This document shows positions 1 through 11,796 of a DNA stretch of 64,000 nucleotides, piece by piece. The notes beneath the pieces are model-generated. The model had not been told where the DNA came from. It saw nothing but the letters and a program-made list of their open reading frames with translations, and did not search any database. The DNA is from Pinus tabuliformis (lineage: Eukaryota; Streptophyta; Pinopsida; Pinales; Pinaceae), in assembly GCA_031772625.1 (NCBI GenBank), contig CM062810.1:710013584-710077583 (forward strand), given 5' to 3'. Position 1 is the stretch's first letter. Each line of letters starts with the position of its first letter. Both the position numbers and the translations under genes were made by a program.

Positions 1-727
1 TAATGTTGGGTTGACATGCTGGTTCCATTTATGATGGATCTCCTTATGCTCAGGGGTTTCCTAATAGGGCCTAATCCACATTACAGATATATATAAATAG
101 ATATACATGTGAGAGGAAAATTATCAACATAGAAAACTCACTTGAATCTTTACTAGTGGAGGAGAAATGTGTCCAAGAAGAAATATGTTGTTGGGAAATA
201 TCTTTTTCATTTTTATCTCTCTTGTTCTAGTCGCACATGTGAGTGAAGACTAATTTTGACCAACCTTTTATAGCCAAACGTATGGAGGATTGACCGAGCT
301 ACTTTTATTGAGTTTGAATGAAACCTTTGACCAAACATTGACTAAGTTGTTTGACCACAGAAGTTTGACTGCATGTACTAGTTGACTGTAGTCTAAATGT
401 CGGTTGCACAAGCAGATTTGATCACAGGACTTGTGACCATTGACTATAGGGATGAATTTAACCAAGAAAACGTTTGACCATAATTGACTAACAGTTGTTT
501 TGATTAGGTTTGACTGATATTTTGACTTGTATATTGGCACATATTTCTAGACAAATTACTGATTTGCAACCTTGCTAAAAAAGATAATTTCTCCTCAAGA
601 AAATATTGTTAGGTTTTCTCCCATGGTTGGGATTCCCAGGTGAAAATTTTCATGTCTATTGTGCATGGTTGTCTTTCTATGATCTATACTAATTTCGTTG
701 CATCTACATTTGATATTTTATGAGTAT
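1..727. other. Left flank, non-coding, with TTGAC-rich stretch
   Basis: No gene was recognised. The first 240 bases are ordinary AT-rich sequence with a short TA-rich run near 90-105. From 256 to 526 the plus strand carries twelve TTGAC pentamers at irregular spacing (10 to 58 bases). The last five bases before the retrotransposon, agtat at 723-727, are the target-site duplication of the large element to the right. Confidence 0.6.
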
Positions 728-2810
728 TGGTGGGCTCCAGTATTGTAGCAATAATGCTACAACTCCTGGAGCTTCCTTCTCTAATTTTATCAACCCGGTA
801 GTTCGTACAAACTTGGAAGCGACGGTGCTGTATGCACAAGTACTAGCTCTTGTCGCAGCTGTCACTTGGTCAGCTGGCACAAGTCCGCTAGGGCTCAAGC
901 CAACTTCTATATGTTCTCAGAAGAAGCTTTTTAAGTGATGAATGAAAGCTATCTCAAAGGAAATTAACCTACTTTGCAAGAATGAACTGAAAAACCAACA
1001 AAACATGGAAACCCTAATAAACCCTAATTCTACCAGCTTAATCCTTATGATGCAATGGTGGGAATGCAACTTCTAAAAGTGATTCCATTACTTCTATTGG
1101 GATGGGATGCATGAGTCTAAACTACTTTCATCTGAAGAGAACATGTTTTTGTATTTTTGCTCAAGTGGTTGGAGTTATTATGACTGTGCTTCTTACTAGG
1201 TCTTGACTGTGCAGGGGTAGTTCAAGGGGAGGAAGGCTTGGAAAAGGTCAGGAGGAATCTGAGAAGTTCCAGGGGATCCCTAACATCACTCCACAGAAGT
1301 TCACAACGTTCAGATTCCTGGCAACCGTGTTTGCAAGCTTCTACAGGATGTCTGCAGGGGATCCTACAGGAAGCTCAGGATTTCTACAGAAAGTTTGCTA
1401 ACTTCTACAGGATGTTCTGCAATCGGAGTTTTGGGTGATGGAGGAGTGAATGAGCTGTATGGGTGGATAGGTAGGATGAGAGGGGAGCTTGTGATGGCTC
1501 ATGGACAGAGAGATGAGATGGAGAGGGGGTGTGTAAAGCTGGTTGGTCGATAGAAGTGTGGAGGCAATGGAAGGCCGAAAAGATAAAACAACTTGGATAA
1601 TAGAAGAGTTGGTGGGCAAATGATCTAGCTAGGAGGTAAGGAGATGGCTTAGGCACGACTGAGAAGGATAAGGAAATGATAAAGTGGTGTTGCGCAGTGT
1701 AAATGGAACAAATCTCCTCTGTCTTGAGTATCACCGAAATGTCATCAATCTACTCTCACTGTTTTATTAAAAACCAAAGAACAACAATGTAAGTTAAGGG
1801 AAATCGTGCATGGTGCTGAAACAAAGAGTTATTGCTCAAGATCTAAATGCATGGACACTTATACCAATGGAAATATTACGTTAAAGCTTGCATAAACATG
1901 TAAAACTGCGTTTTTTGGTGGTTGGCACGGTCTACACTCCCAATCTCTAAACAGAGGTGGTAGTGAGTGTACATTCAACCTTTTCTTAGAACTCTGATTA
2001 ACTCCAATCCTTACTCTAATCTAAACTACTGAAAGCACTTTATCCATAAAACTAACCTACTTAATCACATCAAGAAATTCGAATCAGCAAACTGTGTTTT
2101 CCAAGTGCATGTAAAGGACAAGAAATATGATGTTGAAGAAAAGACAAGTAACAATACAAAGAAAGGAGGCCTATTGCTCTCAGGTTGGGCCCAAACCTGA
2201 GAGCTATAGCTCCTCTAAGAACTCAGAATTGAACTCAAATTTGCCTGCCTTTTATTAAAAGATCATAATCATAAGTCTAACAACATGCCAAAAATGGCTT
2301 ACAAAGAGCAAAACAGAGCTATAGCTCGTGATTCAAAATCTGCAACAAAGGTTCAAAAGTCCCCATCGAAGGCTACAGCCTCAAGATTTATACATTATGA
2401 GGGCCAAGCTGGCCTCCTAAATTAGTGGGGCTTGGCTGTCCAACTAAAAGTAAACTGTTGTTCCTGTAGAATCCGTTGGCTGCCTTCTAGCTCGGTGGTG
2501 ATAGCTGTTGGAGCTCGGAGTTGGGGTGGAGATCACGAGGAAGGTCATTCAAGGCTGTGGACAACCTTCCTACAAAACCGCAATGCCACCTTGGCTGTCT
2601 CCTTGCCTCCATCTGCGTGGTTTTGCTCCATTTAATGTCAAAAAACCTGAAATAAACATGTATTAGCCACATAGGCATAATGACTGCCCTCCTTCCTACA
2701 AATAACATGAATATACTAAGAAATGATGCATAAGTGATAAAAAATGAAGGGTTGAGTAAGGTAAGTAGGCCAAATGAGCCCAAAATGTTACCAAAATTTG
2801 GGGCTCATCA
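728..2810 (-). repeat. 3' LTR of the Athila-like element
   Basis: Starts TGGTGGG and ends CTCATCA on the plus strand, so in element orientation it reads TG...CA with imperfect inverted ends. It matches 13391-15472 almost base for base. It contains several copies of the TTCTACAGGA motif around 1339-1412 and one TTCCTGTAGAA at 2461. No coding sequence was recognised in it. Confidence 0.93.
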
Positions 2811-2823
2811 TCACCCCCCAGCT
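2811..2823 (-). other. Polypurine tract of the Athila-like element
   Basis: On the minus strand a purine run with six G residues directly precedes the 3' LTR (plus strand ccccccagc, 2814-2822). Its place just inside the LTR that follows the extra ORF is where plus-strand DNA synthesis of an LTR element is primed. Confidence 0.8.
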
Positions 2824-2848
2824 AAAATATTTGCTCATCCTTGAGCAA

Positions 2849-5725
2849 CTAGTCCAACTCTTCATCCTTCATTTCCTTTACTGCCACCCTTACATCCCAA
2901 GCCTCTGTAGTAGTGTCCTCCTTACTGATATGAAACCCAGCCTTTCTGTTCACCTCTTCCCACTGTTCATTATCATCCTTCTCTGTGCTGCCCTCCATTA
3001 ATCCTAGCAGCAGTGGTGGGCTTAGTTTGAGGCCAATCCGGCTGGCCTGGAGGTTTTGCATGGATTTCTTATAGAGGGCTACCCGTACCAGAGCTTCCCT
3101 CATCTGAGTTAGGGTATGATACTCTCGGATTTTCAGATCGTGGGCCAATGTATTCCATCTGCGGGTGCATGCTTGGACAACGTTGTCTCCTAACAGTCTC
3201 TCCATGTCTTCAAAATGAGCTATGGCTTGGGCCTGTTGATCCATATATCTCAATGAAGCTTCAGGGTCAGTGGACAAATGTTGGTGTGCCAAGATTAGTG
3301 CAACTAGATCCCCTGGTTCTGGTCTGATGAGCAATGGCTCATTCAGCTCTCGGTTCATGACCGCTTTGGCTTCTGCTGCTCTTTTGTCCTCATGGTTCAG
3401 CCATGAGGCAAATGCCATTAATTGCATATCTCCCAAGGCCGTATTGGGATCCCATGAAACTATATTAGGCAGGGCCAAATTATGGAGGTAGAACTCCGCT
3501 AATTTGGCCTTATCCTTTGATGAGCTGGTGCTGCATACTTCAGTGAATTGCTGCGGGTCCTGGAGCTGAGAGATACCTCTTTGTGCCAAGGTATTGATTT
3601 GAAATTGCAGCCATTGGTCTTTCAAGTACAGGCCATAGGATTTGGCCAGCTGCCTGCATTGTATAGCATCCATGGCCCAACTGGCCATGCAGGCCAATTG
3701 TGCCTCTTTCTGCTGCAGCTGTTGTCTGAGAGCTTGCACCTCAATTTGTGCTTGTTGTTCTGCTTCCTGTAGATGTGTGGTTGGCTCCCCAAGACCGGTG
3801 TTCAGTTCCTTTTTGCCTTGCTGCTCTGCTGTGGTGTCCTTGGAGGATGTACCTGTCCCTGTCCTTAGCTCCTGTAGCTGCAATCTCAGCTTTTGGTTTT
3901 CTTCCTGTAGGAACACTCGTTGGCAATTTGCCACGTGTTTAGCCATGGACAATTCACTTCTGGCCTCCTTGAGCTGCTCCTGCAAGGGACCTATGTCCGC
4001 CACACCCTTTGACTTGGCTATTTTCATCCACGTGTGTGTACGAACTCTTTCTTCCTCCAATGCAAAAAACAGTGGCACAGTAAATTTCTGAGGTATAATT
4101 TTGCCAGCCTCTAAAAAGTTGTAATATGAACTCAGACTTGGCTGAGGGCTAGGCTCTGGTATATGCTCTTTCTCCACTTCTTTTGGTGGTTCTACTTCGC
4201 CTTCCCTCGGTGGTGATGAGGGTGCTTCTCCTTCGATTCTCTCAGTTTCTTTAAGCCTGGCTAAGGTTTCCTGTAGAGCATCCTCAGCATCCTGTAGCCG
4301 AGCTTTTGTAGTCAATTGGTCTAACCTTTCTTTCCAAGTAGTTTTCTTTGGGCTCCCCCTCTCATAGGTGACTGATATCCTCGAGGGGGACCTCTCCTTG
4401 GGCGAAGTAGGGGCATCTTCGATAATGATTGGGCTGCTGGACGGAGGTTGTGGCTTGCCCGTCTTTATTCTCACACTTCTTCGAGCTTTAAAATATAGAG
4501 GGGTCTCCCTCTTTCTCTTCTCCTTTGGCTTAGGATGTGTACTAAGGGCGGCCAGCACAGCTGCTGCCTCCCTTTCAAGAATGTCAGCTTTCTTCTCCTT
4601 GGGTTTCGCTTTTTCAGGGCTTCCTATAGAAGACCCTGTTTTAGTTAATTTCGGGCTTCCTGTAGAAGACCCTTTTTCAGTTGATTTCGGGCTTCTTGTA
4701 GAAGCCGGTTTCGGTTTTCCTGTAGAAACAGGTGTCACCGATTTGGTTTGTTTTGCTGCATGATTTTTACTTTTTGACTTGGTTGCGGTTGCTATCGAGG
4801 CACTTTTGCTGATGTGGACCTTCTCAGCCTTGTCCACTCTGCTTTGCAATCTTCTCTCTCTGGTTGTCAAAATGGGTGTGTCATCCTTCTCTTTGGCACC
4901 CTTTTTCTCTTGTTTCTTCTCTTGCTTTTTCTTCTGCTCCGTGGTCGTGGTCTTCTGGCCTTTTTCTTTCTTCCCTGCGGGCACTGACTCTTTCTCCTCA
5001 CTGCTAGATGAACCGAGCTCTTCGGTCAGCATCTTTATATCACCATCCTTGGTCAAATTTCTGAAGGCCTCCCATGAGAGAGGAATCTTATATGTGTGGA
5101 GCGCATCCTCCACGAGGATTTTGATGAGTCCATGGTAGGCTACCTGGTCTGGTGTGCCTTCTTTCAACTTGGTGGCACACTCAATCAGAGACTGTAGTAG
5201 AAAGTAGGGGAGACTGAGTTTGTTTTCTATAGGTAGGTCAATCTGATGCCTTAATTCCGTGAGTAACTAAAAATGGTACCCATATACAATGCTAAACCGA
5301 CCTTCGCAGGTGATGTACTTCATAATCTGCAGGCTAACTTCATTCCACGGTGGCAGTAAACTGGTTCTACGAACCCCATTTTTATCTTCTGAGAATTCCT
5401 CCTCTGGTGGAAAGAAGTCTTTCTTAGCCTGTTGGCCCAATTTCCTTTCTTCTTTATCCCATGGTAATCCCATTGGGAGCTCAGTAACTCGGTTGATAAA
5501 TTGTGGGGTGAGTCTGAGACTCAAACCCCTGAAGTTGACGGTGGCCAATGTTTTGGATTTCGGCCTCAGAGCTTGCAAAAACTCCTCTGCCACCTCGTCG
5601 TCATAGCCCTGCAATTTATCACAGAATGATATCCATTGCGCTCGCGTGAAGAGCTCCTCCACCTCAGGATTTTCTCTTAGCTTTGAGGAGTCGGTTGGCT
5701 CCCTTCTGATGAACCCACCCGGCAT
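2849..5725 (-). pseudogene. Long additional ORF of the retrotransposon (function unknown)
   Basis: Starts MPGGFIRREP at 5725 and continues in one frame to 2849, about 958 codons, broken by a single TAG at 5267-5269. The first 200 residues look globular (GYDDEVAEEF, FRGLSLRLTP, LPMGLPWDKEERK). They resemble in outline the plant retrotransposon-associated ORF in which a short GL-P motif precedes a WDKE- or WFK-like motif. The middle is very rich in Lys, Ser, Pro and Glu, with repeated TGSPK-like units (coded near 4620-4735) and KKQEKK runs. A probable coiled coil follows (REEAxLKE and QLQELR-type heptads, about 4250-3680), then an alpha-helical C-terminus. I see no signal peptide or membrane segment, so an envelope-like role is not supported. 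It lies between integrase and the 3' LTR and would probably need a spliced or internal transcript. Confidence 0.75.
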
Positions 5726-7629
5726 GGTGAAAAATTGCCGCGTTAACTGGAGGTGGCGGGTGCGGAAGAAAATTGGCCTATTGTGACAGAGCGTAGAATT
5801 ACGCCTCTACCATGCATACAATTCACAAAAACTTATATCCCGACGACCTTAACACAGCTTACTTATAACTCACATCCTGTAGGACGACAATTCATGCAAC
5901 AGCAGACAGTATTTGCAAAATTTTCTTACGACCAGACTGTAGACGTCGATTCTGCCACCCTCAAAACCAATTGCATGGAAGGTTCAGGCGCCACCTTTTG
6001 ACGTGAGGAACCCAATTTCCTGTAGAAACAGCTTTCCTGTAGAAGCAACGCGCGAATTCCGGAGGATACTGCAGTGAGTCTGCGCTCTCTGTGTTGCTTA
6101 ACAGGCGTTCGAACGGCCAAAGACTTGGAGTGTCGAGCTGCAGAGAGATTCGGATGATCACTCGACTTTCAAACGGTGAATGATGAATGCGTGGGGTGGC
6201 AATCTAGCCGATTAGATTTGAATTCGGCAGAATCCGTGGCGCGAGGGTGAGCTGTCCCTGCCGGACCATTGGACGACGTCACTCCATCATTCGTCTGCGA
6301 GTTCCCTTACTGCCGCATCATTCCCCGCAGATCCGCCGCCGTCACTTCTGTTAAAACTCGTTTTTCCGGACTGGATGGCTCTCACGTGTGCACTGCCCGT
6401 TCCTTTTTGCCACGACCACCGTTCAAACATCCGACTAGACCATTGACTGGTCGACGTGGCCATTCGAATGGCCATACGACCGCTCAACCCATTCACTTTA
6501 CACTTCGCAAACATTCCAAAGTAAAATTCATGCAATTCGACGGAAGAAAGGGCGAGGCACTTACCTGTGCGGCCGCGACACGATTCTTCAGGCTTTTGGA
6601 CGATGATGAGTCGATTTGTTTGTTGCTGCGTGATTGCACAGGTTCGGAGGTTCCTCTTTACAGGCCGCTGACGATGAATTTGATGCTTCGGCTGCATGCG
6701 CCCGCATGATCTTTGCATGTTGCAGGCGGTGGAAAGGTGTGCACTCTAGTTGGCTTAACTGCTACGGGACTCCTGCAGGATGTCCTGTAGCAATTTTTCC
6801 TCCTTGGGTGCATGCTGGATGGTGAAGACGGTGGCCCCACGATCATGCTCACAGGGCTCTTAGATAGCTGGGATGGGTATGGCACGGCATCTCAGCGTTT
6901 TTTCATTAACAAAAAATTGCTTTCTCTTGAATCTCAATGATCTACCTTGATTGTGCAGGTACCTTCATTGCATGTCGACAGGGGTGGTTGAAGGAGGTGA
7001 CAACAGTGTGTGAGGGAGAAAATGGTAGCTTGCATGCGTCCATACCGAACCTTGGTCGTTAGATCTCCTCATATAATGAATTCTGGGCCGTCCCAGACTT
7101 CTACAAGAAGTTTCCTGTAGAAATACAGAACTTCCTGTAGAAAGTCTGCACCTTCCTGTAGAAAGTCTGCATCTTCCTGTAGAAGACTTAAGCTGTAATG
7201 AAATCGTTCCCATACCTTGGAGAAGATAAGTATTCTTGGAGGAGGTGCTGGTGAGGTCTCCTGGCAGCATGATAAGGATCCTTGACTCTGAGTTGAGAGA
7301 CCTCCTCTCCTTCGTAGAACACCTGCAACCTGCATGCATTTCCACATTATAAACTTGTTGTCCCTGTCTTTTTTGCTTGTTGTTTTTTTTTTTTTTTTTT
7401 TGAAAGATAGCAGGGGCGCCTCAATGAGGTTTTCACCCTTTCCATCTGCCTTAAGCGCCTCAGAGAGGTTTTCACTCAAGGATCTTTTTTCAAATCTTTT
7501 TTTTTTTTTTTTTTTTTGAAAGACAATAGGGGCACCTCAATGAGGTTTTCACCCCTACCACCTGCCTTGGGAGCCTCAGAAAGGTTTTCCCCCAAGGATC
7601 TTTATTATTATTATTATTTTTTAGATCTT
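5726..7629 (-). other. Non-coding spacer between integrase and the extra ORF
   Basis: A 1.9-kb stretch, GC-richer around 6000-6900, with no recognisable protein in element orientation. Open frames around 6269-6718 exist on both strands at once and look like chance in GC-rich DNA. It carries at least six copies of the TTCCTGTAGAA motif (6017, 6034, 7112, 7132, 7153, 7174) and a duplicated poly-T cassette near 7382-7612. Splice or promoter signals for the downstream ORF may lie here, but none could be assigned. Confidence 0.6.
7382..7612. repeat. Two-copy tandem cassette with poly-T tracts
   Basis: Two copies of a roughly 116-bp unit. Each begins with a poly-T tract (about 7383-7401 and 7497-7517) followed by GAAAGA, then two shorter sub-repeats of the form GCCTCAATGAGGTTTTC, and ends GGATCTTT. 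The sub-repeat contains a small inverted repeat, CCTCA/TGAGG. The copies differ at several positions, so the duplication is not brand new. Confidence 0.75.
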
Positions 7630-8424
7630 TCAGGGTATGCCCAAAGCAGAGGCAGAACCCTTCTCTATGACCAACACTGATTTCTCCATAGTTTTGATGA
7701 ACTCTTGTCTTGAGAGAGGTTTCCTGTAGATCTTTAGTCGATGCCCATTGACAAGCATGGGGATGGACTCCTCATCAATGGTTCGAATAAGAACAGATCC
7801 ATTGTCATGACATTTTTCCACTGCATATGGTCCCAACCATCTGGTTCTCAGCTTCCCCTTGAAATCTTTGTGCCTGGAGTCATACAACAATGCTCAATCT
7901 CCTGGCTGGAATTGCTTGTCATTGAGGTGTTGGTCATGCCACACCTTTCTCTGAAGTTGAACCACTTCTGAGTGAAGGAGGGCCTGCATCCGGTGCTCGT
8001 CCAGTCCATTCAGCTGCAATAACCTTTCTTGTTGTGCATGGCTGAGATCTAGGTTCCAGCTGAGCTGCCATCCTCAAAGTGTTGTATTCAAATTCAATGG
8101 ACATCAAAGCTTTCTTCCCATAGACCAGCTCATAAGGTGTGAAGCCGGTTGTGGTCTTCCAGGTGTTGTTGTAAGCCCATGTGGCCTCAACCAGGCGATC
8201 TGCCCAATCTTTCCTACTGCTGCTCACCACCTTAGTCAAAATCCCTTCCAATGCTCTGTTGGTGACTTCCACTTGCCCATTTGCCTGTGGATGATAGGGG
8301 GTGGAAGTCCTATGCTTGATTTTGTGATGAGCTAGTAGGTCTTCAATTAAGTTGGATGTGAACTGGCTTCCTTGATCGGTGACTAGCTCTCTTGGGTAGC
8401 CAAACTTGTAGAAGATGTTTTCTC
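7630..8424 (-). pseudogene. Integrase core (second half) and C-terminal region
   Basis: Continuation of the integrase broken off at 8425. The middle frame carries the second catalytic Asp context (LVTDQGSQF, near 8360) and the catalytic Glu context (HPQANGQxE, near 8270), followed by WADRLVEATWAYNN and TGFTPYELVYGK, typical of Ty3/gypsy integrases. A frameshift near 8050 moves the sequence to the frame ending at 7630. That part, LLYDSRHKDFKGKLRTRWLGPY, is the usual integrase C-terminal (GPY/F) module. A TGA just upstream of it, near 7890, falls where Trp is usual. No chromodomain is visible, in keeping with a non-chromovirus. Confidence 0.88.
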
Positions 8425-10269
8425 TTAAGACTCGACCACCTTTTCTTCTGTTGCTGCTTTGATTGCTTTAGTCTCTGCCCACTTTGTCAGGTAGTCGGTG
8501 CACACAATCATGTAAGACCTTTGCCTCGAAGGAGGGTTGATTGGACCCACAAAGTCCATACCCCACTTCTCAAATGGCTCAAGAGTCACTTGAGGTTGGA
8601 GAGGCATCTCATCCCTTTGAGTCGGTTTCCCCATTCTTTGGCATCGGTCACATTGGCTGATATACCTTCTGACATCTTGATGAAGAGTGGGCCAATAGTA
8701 GCCTGCCTGCAGGATTTTGAAGGCAGTCCTCTTGGCTGCAAAATGTCCTCCACAAGGCCCATCATGACAGGTGAGGAGGATATCAAAGACTTCCTCCTCC
8801 CTTACACAACACCTTAAGATCTGATCAGGGCCAAGCTTGAACAGGTTGCCCCCGATCCAAGTGAATGAGGCACTTTTTCTGATGATTCTGCTCTTCTCTC
8901 TTGAAGATAGGTGTGGAGGGAACTGTGCTGAAACAAGGTAGTTTGCTATATCAGGAAACCATGGAGAGAGCACTGAGATAGCAAACAGATGTTCATCGGG
9001 CATCTGGTCATCCACTGTTCCATCCTCATCTGCAGACAAATCCAATCTAGATAAAAAGTCAGCAACAACATTTTCTTTACCTGGTTTGTCAACAATGGTC
9101 AAATCAAACTGCTGCAACAAAAGTAACCATCTAATAATACGAGCATTCACATTTGGTTTATTCATTAAATATCTAATTTCAGCATGATCAGTATGTACAA
9201 ATGTTTGATAGCCAGTGATATAATGTCGGAACTTGTTCAGTGCATGGACCACAGCCAAGAATTCTTTCTCGGTTACAGTGTAATTCAGTTCTGCTTTGGA
9301 TAAGTTTTTGCTGACAAAGTAAATGGCATAAGGAAGTTTTTGTTCAACTTTTCCTAAAGTTGCCCCTATGGCTTTGTTCGAGGCATCTGTGTGGATGTGG
9401 AAAGGTAGGGCCCAGTTGGGACCTCGCAAGATTGGGGCAGACACCAACTTGTCCTTTAATTCATTCAAAGCCCTCTGACAATCGTCAGTCCATTTAAACT
9501 CCACATCTTTTGCCAACAAACCAAACAATGGCGAGGCTAGCTTGCTGAAGTCTTTAATGAATCTCCTGTAATACCCCGCTAATCCTAAGAAACTCCGAAC
9601 ATCCCTTACCTTTTGGGGAGGTGGAACCTTCTTGATGAGAGCAATTTTGTTAGGATCCACCTGTAACCCTTGGCAAGAAATGGTGTGGCCTAGCACGGTC
9701 CCTTCAGTCATCAGGAATTCACATTTTTCAGGACTAAGGGACAGGTTCATCTCAATGCATTTGGTTAGGACTTTTCCCAGATTGGACAATGCTTCCTTGA
9801 AGTTGGACCCATAAGGAGTGAAGTCATCCATATAGATTTCCACCGCATCATGGACCAGCTCAGAAAAGATGCTCAAGACGGCTCTCTGGAAGGTAGCAGG
9901 AGCATTGCATAGCCCAAAGGGAAGAACTTGGTAGGTAAAGGTACCCCAAGGACAGGTGAAGGTGGTCTTATCTTGGTCTTCCGGGCTGATTTGGATTTGG
10001 TTGTACCCGCTAAACCCATCTAGGAAAGAGAAAAACTTCTTTCCTGCCAGTCCATCCAACACTTGATCTATGAAAGGTAGAGGGAAATGGTCCTTCTTGG
10101 TAGCTTTGTTCCGTTCTCGGTAGTCCACACAGATTCTCCACTTCCCATTTTTCTTGGGAACCAACACCAGAGGGGACACCCATTCGCTATCTGAGATGGG
10201 GTAAATGAATCCGGCATCCAACAGTTTTTGTAATTCTTCCTTGACAATGTCCTTAAGGGCTGGATTCAT
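8425..10269 (-). pseudogene. Reverse transcriptase - RNase H - integrase N-terminal half
   Basis: A 614-residue open frame. RT runs from about residue 1 to 250: ISDSEWVSPLVLVPKK, DGFSGYNQI, FGLCNAPATFQ, and the catalytic YMDD near residue 145 (plus-strand 9823-9834). RNase H follows (HTDASNKAIGATLG, TEKEFLAVV, HTDHAEIRYL), then the zinc-binding HHCC of integrase (CHDGPCGGHF, CDRCQRMGK) and the first catalytic Asp (WGMDFVGPI, near residue 572). A one-base frameshift near 8430 ends the frame in the middle of the integrase core. At its start it is separated from the protease frame only by a TAG at 10276-10278 in the same frame, so in the ancestor gag-pro-pol was one polyprotein. YMDD followed by DFTPYG resembles Athila RTs. 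Confidence 0.93.
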
Positions 10270-10275
10270 TCTCCT

Positions 10276-11769
10276 CTAGGGTTGCCTAACCGGTTTACAA
10301 TCCTCCTTGATGTAAATGTGATGGGTACAGATCGAAGGATGGACTCCTTTCATCTCCTTATAGCTCCAAGCAAAAGCATCTAGATGACTGGCCAGCAGAC
10401 TACACAGCTCCTTTTCCTGGGAAGGAGATAGGGAGGAGCTGATCTTTAACGTTCTCTCAGGGCCGAACTCCACATTCTTGACTCTGGGAGTGACAGGGTT
10501 AGTTGCACAAAGGTCCACTAAGGTGCTGGCTTGGGCATCCTCCACCAATTTCTCTAAGGATAGTGCACTGGGAGGTGGATTCTGGATCAAGGTCTCAATC
10601 AAGTCATCCTCGGTTGGGGGGTCTCTTCTAGTGGTGTCTAGGGTGCACAAAGGTGCTGAGTACACCTCATCTTCTTCTCCTTCCTCCAACCAAAGTGGTA
10701 AGTCATGCTCTAATGAGGGTTGGGCAGGAGGGTATAGGACTAGCTGCTTGGACATAGGACCATTTTTGATGGTCATGTTTCCTGCTCGGCAACTTATGTA
10801 AGCATCTGCAGTGGCTAACCAAGGCCTTCCCAAAATAAGAGGATATCCAGTAAGCTTTGCCTTTGGTTGCAGAACCAAGAAATCTGCAGGATATTCCCAA
10901 GAGTCAACAGAGACCAAGACATCCTCCACAATCCCTTCGGGAGTCACGGTGGAGCGATCTGCTAGTTGTAGTACTGTCGAGGTCTTCCTCAAGGAACCCT
11001 GAAGATTGAGTTTGAGCATGGTATCCCTGGTCATCACATTAATGGCAGCCCCCAGATCAATCAAGGTGTGCGGTATGATGGTGCCGTTGATGTGGACATC
11101 TACTACAGGACTCCCAGGATCTAGATACTTTGGGCAGATGACTTGTCCTAACATAAGGTCAGACAGTTGTCCTAAGACATTGATGGTTGAAGCATCTCTC
11201 TTTCGCCTGCCTGGGTGTTTGAAACACTTCTCCTTAACCAGTTTGTTGTATATTGGCACATCCTTGATGGCTTGGAGAAGCAGTATTTTCACGCACAACT
11301 GCTTGAGCTCTCCCAGAAGCTCATCCTCTTCTGGGTTGGGTTGTGTGGTGGCTGTTAGTCTCTCAGGAAAGGGTGGAATAGCCTTTGGTTCACTTTCCTG
11401 TTTGTCTTCCTCGTCCTCTGGGGGAGGAGGTTGGCGATCCGGAAGAGTCTTTCCAGATCGAAGATTGATCTCCTGGATCTCCACAACATAGGTAGGGCAT
11501 GATGTTTCCCCAGTGTATACCTGCTGGGCCTGTCTATTGTTGGGGTTCGGGTTTGGTTGAGCAGGCATTTGAGGTTGCCTTGGAGGAGCAGGAGGTAATG
11601 GTTGAGGTTGAACTGGTGGTGGAGGCAAAATGGCGGGAGGAGTGTTGTACTGGGGCCTCCACCCCGACTGAGGTGCATTCCACTGAGGCTGTGGCTGGGC
11701 ATGTGAGTGGTATGAATGAGTAGTGGGTTGAGTAGGGTACTGAGGTGGATAAGACCATAGAGGAGGCAT
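10276..11769 (-). pseudogene. Gag C-terminal tail and aspartic protease
   Basis: A 497-residue open frame. The first 80 residues are a Pro/Gln-rich linker (PPAILPPPPVQPQPLPPAPP). The aspartic protease follows, with the catalytic motif DLGA at residue 238 (plus-strand 11047-11058) inside LIDLGAAINVM, and the distal flap-side segment PLILGRPWLATADAYI. DLGA in place of DTGA/DSGA is common in the Athila group. After the protease comes the linker to RT (FAWSYKEMKGVHPSICTHHI). The frame is bounded by TAG at 11797-11799 and at 10276-10278. Both lie in the same reading frame as their neighbours, so each is a simple nonsense change. Confidence 0.9.
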
Positions 11770-11796
11770 AGACCAGGAAGGATGAGCAGGGGGACC

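Noticed and set aside
4368..5138. Plus-strand frames of 119-131 codons
   Set aside because: They are antisense shadows of the Lys/Ser-rich extra ORF.
2849..5725. Envelope-like protein
   Set aside because: No signal peptide, membrane span or cysteine-rich ectodomain visible. Highly charged and coiled-coil-rich.
6269..6718. Long overlapping open frames on both strands in the GC-rich spacer
   Set aside because: Neither has recognisable motifs. Simultaneous opening of both strands is expected in GC-rich DNA. Inside the retrotransposon spacer no gene is expected.
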